A stretch of DNA of 64,000 nt from Ceraceosorus guamensis. Taxonomy: Eukaryota > Basidiomycota > Exobasidiomycetes > Ceraceosorales > Ceraceosoraceae. The notes below the pieces were generated by a model. It worked only from the letters and a program-made list of their open reading frames with translations. It was not told the origin of the DNA and did no database searches. Of this stretch, positions 1 to 11,267 are shown piece by piece. The DNA lies in assembly GCF_003144195.1 (NCBI RefSeq), contig NW_020290002.1, positions 186,001 to 250,000 of the forward strand. Direction: 5' to 3'. The position numbers were made by a program, and so were the translations under genes. How positions within the stretch are numbered: the first letter of the stretch is position 1; each line of letters starts with the position of its first letter.

Positions 1-1249
1 TCCGCCTGGGCTCAGAAGCACCGCAAGAGGTGATCGAGCACCGCGTGCCCTAGCCGATGGAAGAGCGGCGGTCTCCCGAGCCTCAAACAAGACTGTTTGT
101 GCTGGCATGGGAGCAGCCAATCAGACATTCGTCTTTTCAAAGCACTTCAGTTGCTGCAAACGGCGAAGAGGAAGAGAATTTGCGAGTGCTTCTCGACAAC
201 GATCGACGGTCAGAAGTGTCCTGGACGGCGCGGGGCAAGTGCCTCGACAGCTGAGACCCGAGCATTGGCATGTCAGATGCGAAACCCCACAGGACGATCA
301 AGAAGATAAGGTACCTAAATGCGAGGCGTCTTGCTTACGGCAGAGCGCGACTGATCTCGGCTAATTCCTTTCGCAAGTGCACGTACGCTGCTTTGCTTCC
401 GTTCCGACGCTGAGCCGAGCGACGCCGGCACGTCGCGTCGTGTCCGTCTCGAGCGAGCCACGCCCGGAAACGGAACCGAGCTCAAGTGACTCTGTGATGC
501 TCTGCACCGTTCGAATCGAGATGGCAGTCTTGTCTTTGAGCAGAGTTCAATTCAAGGCGACAGGGCGACACGACGCTCAAGAAAGCCGTCGAGGGAAATG
601 CCATCGAGCCTACAAGCTTGCTGATCCGCGCCGTCCACACAGAATTGCGCTTTCGGCACGTTCGCGATCCTGGCAGAACTCGAGCGGGGGTCTCGAGGCT
701 AGGGGAGCACTCGTGTCGGTGACGGACCGATAAAGGGTGCTTGCTTTGTGCCAGTTGCTCATGACGAAGCTCACTGCTGCACTTGAAAAGTCATGGTCGG
801 GGTGGGGCAGCGGTTCTTGATAGCGGTGCCTAAAATCGGCCAGTGGAGGTCCAGATCGGCGTTTCCTGCGAGAAATCTAGGCTCAAAAGCGATTTCAGTC
901 GGAGTTGGAAACCACATTGAGCGGTGCTTTGGATGTGGCGATACCAGCAGGCGAGCGGGTCGGGAAGTGAAGTTGATCGAGGGCGAACCTCAGATCGGGT
1001 CGCCGCATGGCCTGATCACCCGTCTCACTTCATCCTTGGGCGATGGTGACAGTCGAAGTTCTTTCCCATCGCTCAGCCGACGTAGCTCCGCACTTCAGAC
1101 GTTGCCGATGCAGTCGAGCGGCCTTGCAGCCGCGATGACGGACGAGGGCTGGGCGGAACCGTGGCGTGCGACACTCACAACACAGTAGAAGGGGATCACA
1201 ATGACACCAAGACTCAGGCGAGCCCCCCGGCGGGCCTTACCAGCGGTAA

Positions 1250-1257
1250 TATGTACA
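1250..1257 (-). promoter_or_regulatory. Candidate Pumilio/PUF site, distal copy
   Basis: The minus strand reads TGTACATA, an exact match to the UGUANAUA core recognised by Puf3/Pumilio-type RNA-binding proteins. It lies in the predicted DOP1 3' UTR about 120 nt past the stop. Assignment rests on the motif and its placement; no RNA evidence is available. Confidence 0.45.
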
Positions 1258-1315
1258 ATTACACGCGAGGAGAAGGAAAGGTACGCCGTCCCGAGACTTC
1301 TCGCACCAGCGATGA

Positions 1316-1323
1316 TATGTACA
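1316..1323 (-). promoter_or_regulatory. Candidate Pumilio/PUF site, proximal copy
   Basis: This is a second exact TGTACATA on the minus strand, about 50 nt past the DOP1 stop and 66 bp from the first. Duplication of the surrounding unit has doubled the site. PUF proteins often bind repeated sites in 3' UTRs to repress or localise mRNAs. Confidence 0.45.
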
Positions 1324-1375
1324 ATTACACGCGAGGAGAAGGAAAGGCAGGCCGTCCCGAAGACTTCTCGCACTA

Positions 1376-4300
1376 CTAGGCAACATGGAGATCGAAAAAT
1401 TCGCTCCGCAAAGCATCGTCGATGGCCTCGAAATCAACAGATGTGCACGCCCGTGTTGACTCGTAACTGGCCAAGCTGACATGCGCGAAGAAATGCTGCA
1501 GCGCCTCAATGCTCTGTACACTGCGTGTCGAGCACAAAAGAGGTCGGCGCAAAGGCCCTGCACGAGAATTTTGCTTCTGTAAACGTCGCACAGCCCCAGC
1601 CAAGTCCGTCGCAGACGTCTTGAGGACGCTCGATGTGGTTTGAGAGCCTCTCTGGAGCTGCACACAGACACAAGCCCCAGCGTGAGCGCAAGACGGGCTT
1701 AAGCTCTCAAGTGCAGGTTTGTAAACTTACCGGGGCAGGTCTCCGCTCTTCGATGACAGATGCAACGCGCTCCATGACGGACTCCGGAGCCCAATCGTCG
1801 CTTGGGTAAACAACGTCCGAGGTGTCGGTGATGAACATCCATTGATGTCTAAGCCACTCGCAAGAAGAGGAGCAATTAGTACCAGCTACATCCAATCGAA
1901 TGCTCACTAAATCAAACGCACATCTGAAAGTCGTCTGTTTGTAACGTCAGAAGCAGGTCCAAGAACTTGCAGGCGGACAGAACTGAGTGCAATGCGTCGG
2001 ACCCGTCCGCAGGTAGCTCGTCTGACAAGCTCTCAAAAAGCCGCATCTGGCGAGGAAAGGGACAAGTGTGTGAGTTGGGAGCTCGCTACTTCTGCAACCC
2101 ACGCGAAGTCCTCACCATCTCTGTGATGATGACTGGCCAAAAGCCGGCCAGATGCTGAGTCGAGAAACTCCGTAGGAGGACACGCATACACAGGTAGACC
2201 TGCGACAACCAGAATATGCGTCGTCAGACGTGCTCATAGTAGCCACAAAGACGCTCGATGACATACCTCTGCGGCTGATCGATCAGCATTGCTGGTGCGC
2301 AAGATGTCGACGACCTTTTCTTGAATGCTTGGCAGAAGGGGTATGAAGTGGTCCTTGGGTCCAGAGAAGATGACGAACGAGGCCCGGCGCATATTGAGAC
2401 ATCGCGTAAGCGTCTCCGTCTCTCGATTGGCGAAGATGTTCGCGGAAGGAGGTGCGACAGCTTTGTCTGCAAGCACAAGGAACATCGTGATCAGTCGCTA
2501 GAAGTCGTGTGCAGTGAAATAAGAGGTGACTCACTCAACAACTCGTTAAAGCGTTCCCTATCACTGTTGTGTAGTGCGAAGACAATCGGCTGCCAGCCAA
2601 TGCTGGCCTTTGGGGCCATCGAGAAGAAGCGTGGGTCACCGAACGTGTCGGCGACCAAGCCTCGCCATGTTTTCAGGGCTCCAGATTGTCGCGTCAGCTC
2701 TCGCAAAACTTTTAGAGCATGCACATCAATGTCGAGTGCCCTGTGAATGGGATAAAAAAAGCGTAAGTAAGACACCCCGAATCTCGTCAAGGGAAGAGGA
2801 AGTACTCACTCATCTCGGCTCTTCAAACTCGGAGCAACAATGTAGTAGATGGCGTTTGTGCAAATTGCCAACATTTTGTCTTGATGAACACCAAACTTGC
2901 GGAGAGCGGGTAGGATGCGCGTTGCCAGGTATTCGTTTATCTGTCAACACGCGTTGGGTTAGCGAATTCCGGGCGGAGAGCACGGAGATCACGCGCACTG
3001 ACGAGTTGAGGCAGCAGGCCGCTTGCCTGTGTAGGCTCTGTTAGAGACTGTGCCATTCGATCATCGGGTGTCGCTTTGCCATCTCCGTTTACTGACAGCA
3101 CGTCTGCATCCTTGCCCGAGCGCCGCATCCACGTCTTGGCGCCAAACGAGCGACCGGATATCGTTATAGCAAGGTCTGTTAGAGCAACGACGTGATCCTG
3201 CGGAGTTACAAAAGACAAAATGAGGAACAGATAGCTCGGAGCAGACATTCGGGATCAACGATGTTTGCACTCACTGCAAGCTCTCGGCGCACCTGCTTGT
3301 CCTCGGGCGGCGAGGTCTGACTGAGCTTTTCCCCGATCGTTGTCAGAACGCGAAGTGTTGGAAAGATCCTAGCTTTATGTGAAGCAGAATTCTTGATTAT
3401 TTCTTTGACAAGGATGGTCACCACTGGCCAGACTTGAGTGGCGGAAGTCTGATCGAGACGACCCAAGTACACCTCCAGAAAGCAAAACAAGGTAGTCTCG
3501 CTCCTGCGCCAGCAGCGAATGCGGTCGAGAATGTCAGCGAGGTGCCCGGTCTTATTTCTTGTGGGCACTCACACGATGAATTCTGTGCCACCACGTGCAC
3601 GCTTTTCACTCAACGAAATGCTGGTAGAGGTGCGCGTGTTGAGAACATCGCACAGGAAAGTGACTACCATCTGAGCGCTTGGAGCCAGAAAACTTAAGAT
3701 CGCAAAGGTGCACTGAGCATCTGCGGATGCCTCTGCGCCCTCTTGCCGGGCGTCACTGTCCCAACAGTCGATCAAGCTTTCCACCACTTCACCAGAATGG
3801 GTCCTGTAAAGGCGCTCTAAGGTGCGCCTGCATCGCGCTCTGACCTTTGGAGCCATTGCTTCAAAAGCGAGCCCGCGCGAATCCAGTGGCAGCTTTCTAT
3901 CCGCTCGAACAGTACTGTAGAGCTTGTGCAGGGTCCGCACCACGTGATGCAGCGTGCGTGATAGGGCATTCGCAGCGACAGCTGGGCTGGCAGAATTGGT
4001 GGCTGCACTAGACTCGCTTGAGAATACATTTGATACATAACCAAATAGGCCTGTGCTAGGGGCGGCGTCGGACTTCTCGTTGACAGAGGGCGCCGGAGTC
4101 GAGTTTGCATCACCGTCCCCGACTGTACCAGGCGCCTCGCCGGCGAATGTGCCTCGATCTTTTGCCAGGGAAGAGGCAAGGGCTCGCTCGGCTACGTTCA
4201 ACAGTAACGCAATTGCGCTGTCCGTGACGCCGCAATTGGCATTTGGTGGTGGTAGCGCATCGGCAAGGCCAAATGCAAGGTCGATCTTGTCAATAGCACT

Positions 4301-7300
4301 TCGCAGCAAGGCGCAAATGTGATCTGCCAACGGAAGAAGGAGCTTTTGCTCGGCTGATGGGTACAGCTGGGTGATATTGCACGCAAATTCTGCCCAGACC
4401 GAAAGCGCATCGGCATTAGCTCCGATGGACAGTCCCTCGCGCAGTGCTCTCAGCAGAAGCGGGTGGGGGTGAGTGCCCTTCGCTACCACTGCCGAATCGA
4501 TTCTCGCAGATTGCCTGCTGTTAATGATCGAGCCAGGGCCACCTCTAGGGGTTTTCGAACTCAAGTTTCCTCGCGCCTTGCTGACCGTATGTAGTACTCG
4601 CAGAAGCTTGGCTTGCAGTTGTGTCTGCTCTATCGTGCTGCTTGAAATAAGTCGCTGCAAAATGCGTCTTTCAGCCGCCTCGAGTGCTGTGACACTCAAG
4701 TGAGCCTCGCCCGCAATGATTTGCAAGATGTCTAACGAGAGCAGAACAGACTGCAAGTGCCGAAAGGCATATGCCGCCTCTACGTCGCTCGCTGGTCGGG
4801 ACCTGACATCAAGCAAAGCGCCCTCGATGATTGCGTCCAGGTAGGTGTCTTCTCCTTCATGGTTGGCTAGCAAATCGTAGTCCATTGCTGCCGAGCGAAG
4901 ATGTCCCACTTCCAAGCGTGCCCCCCTTGCAAACGCGAGGAACACACTGCCGCCAAATTGCAAAAGGCACAGTAAGAGCTGCAGAGCACGCCCGTGATCA
5001 TCATAATCGAAAGGTTGTGGGTAAGCCAGAAGACCAGCTGTATCGTCGTCTTCGCTGCTGACGACACGTTGCTGATCTGCTGCTCTGCTGCTTGGATGGT
5101 GCATGACGGCGACGAGGGGCTCTAGAAGCGGCAAGTAGCTCTTCATATACGTGCGCAGCCACGCTTCACTGGAGTGGCGAGTCGATGCGCAGTCTGAATG
5201 AAGACCTTCAGCGACTCGAAGTAAAGGTATCCGCAGGGCTGTAAGACTGGCGTCGCGTTCGTCTGAGGGACAAGACGAAGTCAGTAGACATACAGCAACG
5301 TTCGCAGATCAATCACACACCTGTCATGGCCCAAAGAACACCAAATGCGTTCAACCAGCGCTGTCGAATGCTTGCCTTGCGAGAGCAGATGTTCTCGCTG
5401 AATATGGCCTCGACGTGATGACCACGGGCCAATTGTTGGACAGTCCATAGCAACTCGATGGCGCGAACGTGATATGGCGCAAAGTCAGGTTGCAGAAAGA
5501 ATTGGAGCTGAAGGTCGAGAAGATCGTGGAGGACGTTAATTTGTGAGTGCATGGCGGCAAACTACGTCTTGAGTAACTTGAAGTCTCACCTTGTTTAGGA
5601 TTAGCACGACCTGGCTACGATCACCGATGCTGAGCCTTGTGACCAACGGCCTACAAGTGGCTGCGGCGATCAGACCATCGATGATATGATCGACCTCCTC
5701 AAACGCTTGCGCGTCCTCTAGACGAAGCATCAGCGCCCGTCCCCACCCGGCAGCGTTCCAGGCCACCCCAGCTTCCGCCGTGTGAGTTCCAACCTTAATC
5801 CCTGCATTGGACTCTGATCGCGCTGAGGTTGCCAAAGCGCGCACTGACGGTTCCTCTGCAGCGTCATAGACCGCAAGAAGTTCCGTCGTGAGTCGAAGGC
5901 CATTGATGAACAGCTTAGGGTACCTGGGAAGACGCATAGGAATGCCTGCGCATGTGTCCAGCAAGTCCTTGAGCACCTCAGGATGGTGGAACCCGATGTA
6001 TTTGGCAGCAGCTTCGTCCGCACTGACATCCGCACCGCGTTCTCCGTAAAAGTTTTTTGCCTGATCAACGAATCTGCGCGGTTGTTTGGAAAAAGCTCGT
6101 TGAGATTCGGTTGTTTCGACTGACTGGACCGCTTCACAAACGAAGACTCTCGCTGGAATCAAACTCAGTAGCTCCGATGTGAGGTCAAGAGCCTGATCCA
6201 GAAGGCGTTGCTGGCCCTCGCTCAGCTCTGTATCAGGTTGCGCAGCTTCGTCAACGAGCTCGGCGAGAGCAGAGACCAGCATTGGGATGTGGATTTGCCG
6301 GGTCTCTTCGTCGTGGACGCGAAATGTCTGCAAAACGAATTGAAGCAGTACGATTGCCGAGGTCGAGCTGCTGGATCCTTGTGATGACTCGTCCCGAAAA
6401 CTCATTTCAGCGTGCAGGGCTGAGAAGAATTGGCGATATGTTGCGAATGGGTCAATCGCTTCGAACAGCATCTTTGCTGTGGTCAAGATTTCGCCCACGC
6501 CGACAGGTCGCGGATTCACATCTTCGGCAAGCTGAGATTGTAAAGCTCGCAGCAAGTCGATGACCAAGTCATTGGTCAGAGCTTGTCCAATCTCCCACTT
6601 GTCCAGTAGACTGACAAATATTCGCAGAGGCCGCTGCCTGGCTTCGACGTCGGCATCAACGTCCTCTTGTGTCAGAGCTGTTTCCTTTACCACGCTCTCC
6701 ACGAGAGGCTCAGCATAGACATCTTCAATCAGAGCTTGGCGCACAAGAGCTAGGGCATGCTCTTTGAAGTAAGCGCGCTGAGCTTGAGTATCTTCGCTAG
6801 GGCCCAGTAGCCATGCATACAGTCGTCTATTGAGGCTGAGGTCTCGCCGCAGGACGACGGTCATGCCAGCACGGACGATTCCGACCTGTTCCTCGCTTGG
6901 TATCAGCTTCTTGAATGTGTGCGAGTCTAGCCGCAGGTGCGTGACCAGCAGATCCAGTGCCGCTCGCCTTACCAATAACACTGGGTCCTCCAAGGCAGCA
7001 GCGAAAGCTCGGGCTAGTAGACCTATGTCGCGCCCTACTACATCCGATGCGTGAGCGTGCCCGACTTGAGCCAAGTCGCCCGAGGATTTGACAATGCGTC
7101 CTACCACATCCTTCTGGGTAAAGGGCCCGTTCAGCGGAGGAAGGCGCCTAGACAAGTAGTTCAAAGCTGCAAGCCTGATGGAGGGCGATGAGACCAAAAT
7201 GAGCCAAACATTTTGAAGGAAGAATGGTTGCTTCACCAGAAGCTGAAGACGATCGAGAAGGCGCAGTACTCTGTCGAAAAATTCTCCGGTGTCTTCTTCC

Positions 7301-8217
7301 AAACCTGGCAGAAGGGCGAGTAGGAGTGCCCGCGTGACAGGTCGAAGATCCTCCTCCAGAGGCAGGTAGAACCTCTCAAAGAGACCCAAGACGGTCGGCT
7401 TGATGGATGTGGAGGCCGATTGAAAGAAGGGCAGGAGACCAGGAGACCAAACAGCGAGGTCCCTGCGAATACCTTCGCTGCCAATTGTCTCGAAGATGTG
7501 TGCGTACACCTCTAGAGCTCGCGCATGGACGCCAGAGGGCAGAGCTGGATTCAAGCATTGGGAGAGCCGCTTTGCTACGATAAGCTTGCGTGGAATGGCG
7601 GCAAACTGAGGAAATGCTTGCAGCGTCTGCATGCAAAGTTCGTCGGATCGCATACAAGTCAGCAAAAGGCATGCTTATTCTCGATCCTCGTCCGCTCTCA
7701 CCTTCAGCAGCCTTGCAAGAAAGGCAATGAAATCTGCCCACTCCGCCACGCTTTCGAAGGAAGCCAGAGCTTTCTCGACGCTTGATGCGTACTTCTTGAA
7801 CTTGGAGTCCGACTGCAGCGTCTTTTCGCTCTGTACAGCCCACGCTTTCTCCGCCCTCTTTGCCGCGCTGCTTTTCCACACGCTCTCCTCGCCGATGGCC
7901 GCGTTGCCCATGAGTGCGGTCGGTGTTGAGACAGAGGCTTTGCCTTTCCCGCCTCCGTTGCTTCGCCCTCCTACAGCCAAACTTCGACCATTTCCCGAGA
8001 CTGGCAACGCATTGTTGGAAGAGAGTCGGGGGGATGCCTGAGGGGAGCTGCTGACTGGTGCACCCGAGATGGCTAATGGTGGTCCACGAGTAGCTGCGGA
8101 TCCGCTGTGCCCCGACTGACTTTTGGAGCTCTGCAATGATGCGTTTGATGCGTGCCGAGCGAGAGAAGTCGATGCGGCACTGGGCACACCCGAACGCTGT
8201 GCAGGATTGCCTGACAT
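1376..8217 (-). CDS. DOP1: Dopey family protein DOP1
   Basis: Large scaffold that, in yeast, works with Mon2 and the flippase Neo1 at Golgi and endosomal membranes. Thirteen exons: 7702-8217, 5590-7626, 5321-5561, 3573-5262, 3275-3503, 3003-3197, 2810-2940, 2535-2740, 2267-2466, 2116-2199, 1922-2046, 1731-1848, 1376-1657, giving 2017 aa. The Dopey N-terminal domain starts near residue 139 (EWADFIAFLARLLK) and continues across the first junction (VAKRLSQCLNPALPSGVH). The conserved C-terminal part includes ANIFANRETETLTR, FSGPKDHF, CKFLDLLLTLQT and HQWMFITDT; several of these span splice sites, which supports the junctions. The ATG at 8217 is the first in frame. Introns are 58-77 nt except one of 28 nt at 5562-5589 by my boundaries, which is short for this genome and should be checked. 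The gene diverges from VMS1. Confidence 0.93.
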
Positions 8218-8896
8218 TGGCGCCAGACGATGGCGTTTCCTTGACGCTATGCCAGGCTCACAAGTGCAGACAGGTATGATTATCCCGTTAGGACAAGATG
8301 ATGCACTTTCCCGGTGACTACAAGCGGCGTTGAGGAGTTGGAAGCGAGCTGCAACGCAAGGTCTGCGACTTGGTCGCACAGGTGTCTCGAGCGGCTCTCT
8401 GGAATTGTAGATCGATCCAAACAAAGCGAGAATTAGGAAGAGCAGATGTCAGCTTCCACATGGAATCACCGAGAGCCTCGCATAGCGTGATGTGGTGCCA
8501 TTCAGAGGGGCTACCTATTCGAGCTTGCAGTGCTGAGTGTGGGTATATCATTCAATGCACGGTACTTCATACCGCGAGCCGAGCAGGCGTCTCGTGCGAC
8601 AAACGCACCTGCTGCAAGGCTTTGCCTACGCGGTACGTGCTGCGCATGCTAGGGTGGAGGAGGAGAAGATGCTGACGCGCAGGGATGCGGCACCACATAT
8701 GATGCAAGCGATCACGAATGTGAGGTCTACGGTATGCCATGTGGATATCCTCCTCTTGATCCACCATTCGTGATTGACTTTGCGCAGCCCATGGCAAGTG
8801 ACGATGACTGCGGCACGAGCTGGCTGACTCTTTAGTCCCATCCCATTCGCCCGCTCACCGCTACCTCTTGCAGGCTGTTACCGCTGCTGCTTGAAG
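8218..8896. other. Divergent intergenic region DOP1/VMS1
   Basis: This 679-nt stretch separates the DOP1 and VMS1 start codons and should hold both promoters. I found no convincing extra exon. In particular no Cys-Cys-His-His zinc finger is encoded here that could be an upstream exon of VMS1. No clear TATA box or long repeat is seen. Confidence 0.5.
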
Positions 8897-11221
8897 ATGT
8901 CAACCCATCTGGCTGCGGGCGAGGCGCCATCGTCCAAGAAGCCAAAAAGACACGTCTTGCTTCAAAAACCTTTGTACGCTCTCTCTCTTCCTGCACCGCT
9001 GCTCCATCGGCTTCAGCTCAGGGCAGTGGACACACAGCTCCTCCACGAGTCCGACGAAGGCTCATCCTCGGACAGCGAAGGCAGCAGCGATGATCATTCG
9101 GAAGACGAAGCGAACGAGGCTTCCAGGCACAGGAGGGTGCAAGGCGTGGCTGCCCGAGATCCCTTCTGGTGGTTCGTCACGCCTGGGAGTAGCTCTAAAA
9201 GGGAGACGGCAGGTCCCGAGGACACTGAGTATCCGGAGCTGGTGCAGACGCAGCTTGGGGTCTATCGAGCCTTGGTGCCCATTGCCGCACCAGACAGTGC
9301 TCAGTATGCTCTGCAGAGCTTTCAAGCAGAGCCTATCACGGCTCCTCAGGTCGCAGCACTGCAACTGGCCCGTGGACCATTGCGCAAGCTCAAGGGAGGT
9401 CCGGGAGCCGACGAAGCCGCACACATGCTGGGAGCTACCTTCCTGGACGGGCGTACGGTTCTAGGACAGCTTGATGGAGACGAAGAGTACGACAGCGACA
9501 TTTCCGAGACATCCTCATCTGCAGAACATCAAGGAACAGAGGGAGCATTGGATGGCTTCGATGACCCTCAGCGTGCCCAAAGTGTCGCTGCGCAGACACC
9601 GGTTCCAACGCTGCGAACTTGGACCATCATTCTACTCGGGGGTGGACATTTCAGCGCCGTCATAGTGGCTCTAGCCCCAGCTCCGACCGCACCGGCAAAG
9701 CGAACCGGTCTCGTCGAGCAGCGATTCATCGTTCTCGCTCATAAAGCTTTCCATAGGTATACCACACGGAAGAAGCAGGGTGGCGGTCAAGCAGCTCAGG
9801 ATGCAACAGGGCGCTTTGCGAAGTCAGCCGGTGCCCAACTGCGTCGTTACGGCGAAATTGCGCTGGCAGAGGAGGTAAGAGAACTGCTCGGATCTCCTGC
9901 CTGGCGATCGGGCATCGAGAAGAGCGAGCGTGTTTGGGTCAGAGCCGGGAAGCGCAATGCGCGAGGGCTTCTGTGGAGCTGGGCGTCGGGCAAATCTCCA
10001 TTGGAGACTCATCGCTCTCAAGACACGCTTGCTTCTTTGCCATTCCCTACACGGCGACCGACGATAGGCGAAGCACTCAGATGCTTCGCCGAGCTCATTA
10101 GAGTCCGAGTCAGGCACGACAGCGAAGAGGACCTGGCGGCGAAAGACGCCGCATACCTCGCACAGGTGCAGAGCGGAGCCAGAGCCCGCGAAGAGCGAAA
10201 AGCGAAGGAAAAGGCCCGCGCTCAGCGAGACAAAGCACGCGAGGAGAGAGCAGAAAGGGCGAGAGCCGAGCGTTCGGGTCCCGAACTCGAGCCGAAGGAA
10301 GCGCTCAGGCGCGACCGCTTCGAGAGGCTGGTAGAGATGGCAAGGAAGGGTCGGGTCTCTGCCGTCAAGTCTCATCTCTATAAGTACGAAGGCGACATTT
10401 TGCGTCCTGGCGGGTGGGACACGGAGGCTCCATCGGATCCTGATGATGCCGACGAAGCTGCGGACTTGCTCAGGACCCGCGTCGATGCTCCTTTCCCCTC
10501 GTGGTGGCGATTCAGTGACGCAAACGAGAAGGGACTCGTGCGCTACGATTCTACAACGGGAGAGCTGGAAGTGTTGAGCAATCCGACACCCACTGCTCGC
10601 CAGCTCGTTCCATCTACGCTCTTGCATGTCGCGGCCGAAGGAGGCAGCGAGGAATTGTTGAAGTACTTGCTGATAGAACGCCGCGCAGATCCGACTATTG
10701 CAGTTCAGCCAGTTCCAATTCTCGATGCTCAAGGGAAGCCCACGGGCAAGCAGTCCGACGACTTGCCTCACCGAACAGCTGTCGATCTTTGCACCAACAG
10801 AGATGCGCGAGATGTTTTCCGGAGCCTTATGGCAACGCATCCTGACTGGTACGATTGGGGTTCGATGGAGAAGGGAGGAGCGAGGGTGCCATCTGCTCTG
10901 ACGGAAGAGACAAAGGCGAAGCAAACTGATCGCCGCGCATTGCTCCGAGAGAAAGCGAAGGCTCGAGAAGCGCAAGCAATCGAAGAAGCGGCTGCCGCCC
11001 ACCAGATACCAGTGTCTGCGCCCGCCGAGGTGAAGGACAAGGAGAGCCACAAGAGCCGGAATCGACTAGGAGGAGCTCCACCTGCCGCTCTGCAAGCAAA
11101 ATTGGATGATACCGCCGGGTTGACGCCGGAGATGCGAGCTAAGATAGAGAGAGAAAAACGAGCTAGGGCCGCGGAGGCACGGTTCGCCAAGCTTCAGCTT
11201 GGAAGCAGCGGTCAGCAGTGA
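8897..11221 (+). CDS. VMS1: Vms1/ANKZF1-type peptidyl-tRNA hydrolase lacking zinc finger
   Basis: Single-exon gene of 774 aa. Vms1 releases stalled nascent chains from tRNA on 60S subunits in ribosome quality control and recruits Cdc48. The release-factor-like domain spans roughly residues 238-404. It carries HKAFHRYTTRKKQGGGQ, with the GGQ-like loop at 295-298 (Gln298), then AGAQLRRYGEIALAEEV and TRRPTIGEALRCF. Ankyrin-like sequence follows near 571-652 (LLHVAAEGG, then HRTAVDLC). The C-terminal REKRARAAEAR (about 752-762) fits the Cdc48/p97 VIM pattern R-x5-AA-x2-R. The usual N-terminal C2H2 zinc finger is absent: the first half contains no cysteine, and an acidic Ser-rich stretch takes its place. 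A Lys/Arg/Glu-rich helix lies between the catalytic and ankyrin parts. The gene converges on PFD2, with 46 nt between stops. Confidence 0.93.
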   Translation: MSTHLAAGEAPSSKKPKRHVLLQKPLYALSLPAPLLHRLQLRAVDTQLLHESDEGSSSDSEGSSDDHSEDEANEASRHRRVQGVAARDPFWWFVTPGSSSKRETAGPEDTEYPELVQTQLGVYRALVPIAAPDSAQYALQSFQAEPITAPQVAALQLARGPLRKLKGGPGADEAAHMLGATFLDGRTVLGQLDGDEEYDSDISETSSSAEHQGTEGALDGFDDPQRAQSVAAQTPVPTLRTWTIILLGGGHFSAVIVALAPAPTAPAKRTGLVEQRFIVLAHKAFHRYTTRKKQGGGQAAQDATGRFAKSAGAQLRRYGEIALAEEVRELLGSPAWRSGIEKSERVWVRAGKRNARGLLWSWASGKSPLETHRSQDTLASLPFPTRRPTIGEALRCFAELIRVRVRHDSEEDLAAKDAAYLAQVQSGARAREERKAKEKARAQRDKAREERAERARAERSGPELEPKEALRRDRFERLVEMARKGRVSAVKSHLYKYEGDILRPGGWDTEAPSDPDDADEAADLLRTRVDAPFPSWWRFSDANEKGLVRYDSTTGELEVLSNPTPTARQLVPSTLLHVAAEGGSEELLKYLLIERRADPTIAVQPVPILDAQGKPTGKQSDDLPHRTAVDLCTNRDARDVFRSLMATHPDWYDWGSMEKGGARVPSALTEETKAKQTDRRALLREKAKAREAQAIEEAAAAHQIPVSAPAEVKDKESHKSRNRLGGAPPAALQAKLDDTAGLTPEMRAKIEREKRARAAEARFAKLQLGSSGQQ

Positions 11222-11267
11222 AAGTTGGACCTGGGCACGACACGCCCGTGCACACGCTACACTGCAT

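Larger units (their letters stand above)
1250..1373 (-). repeat. 66-bp tandem duplication in DOP1 3' region
   Basis: Two copies, 1250-1306 and 1316-1373, lie head to tail with a start-to-start period of 66 bp. The first 32 bases are identical; the remainder differs by a few substitutions and one inserted base. On the DOP1 strand the proximal copy begins 2 nt after the stop codon (1376-1378), so both copies should be transcribed as 3' UTR. High identity suggests a recent duplication. Each copy ends, in the DOP1 sense, with the octamer TGTACATA. Confidence 0.9.
1..1375. other. Left edge, no supported gene
   Basis: Only short overlapping reading frames are present and none resembles a protein family I know. 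The longest (plus strand, 793-1188) has no recognisable domain and no convincing splice context. The last part (1250-1373) is the tandem repeat described separately and should belong to the DOP1 3' untranslated region. A terminal exon of a gene lying mostly to the left cannot be excluded. Confidence 0.5.

Noticed and set aside
793-1188. 131-codon plus-strand frame near the left edge
   Set aside because: No domain, no splice support and it does not start at a convincing ATG context.
9824-11050. 408-codon open frame on the minus strand across VMS1
   Set aside because: It lies wholly inside VMS1, has no recognisable domain and is explained by the codon bias of the plus-strand gene.
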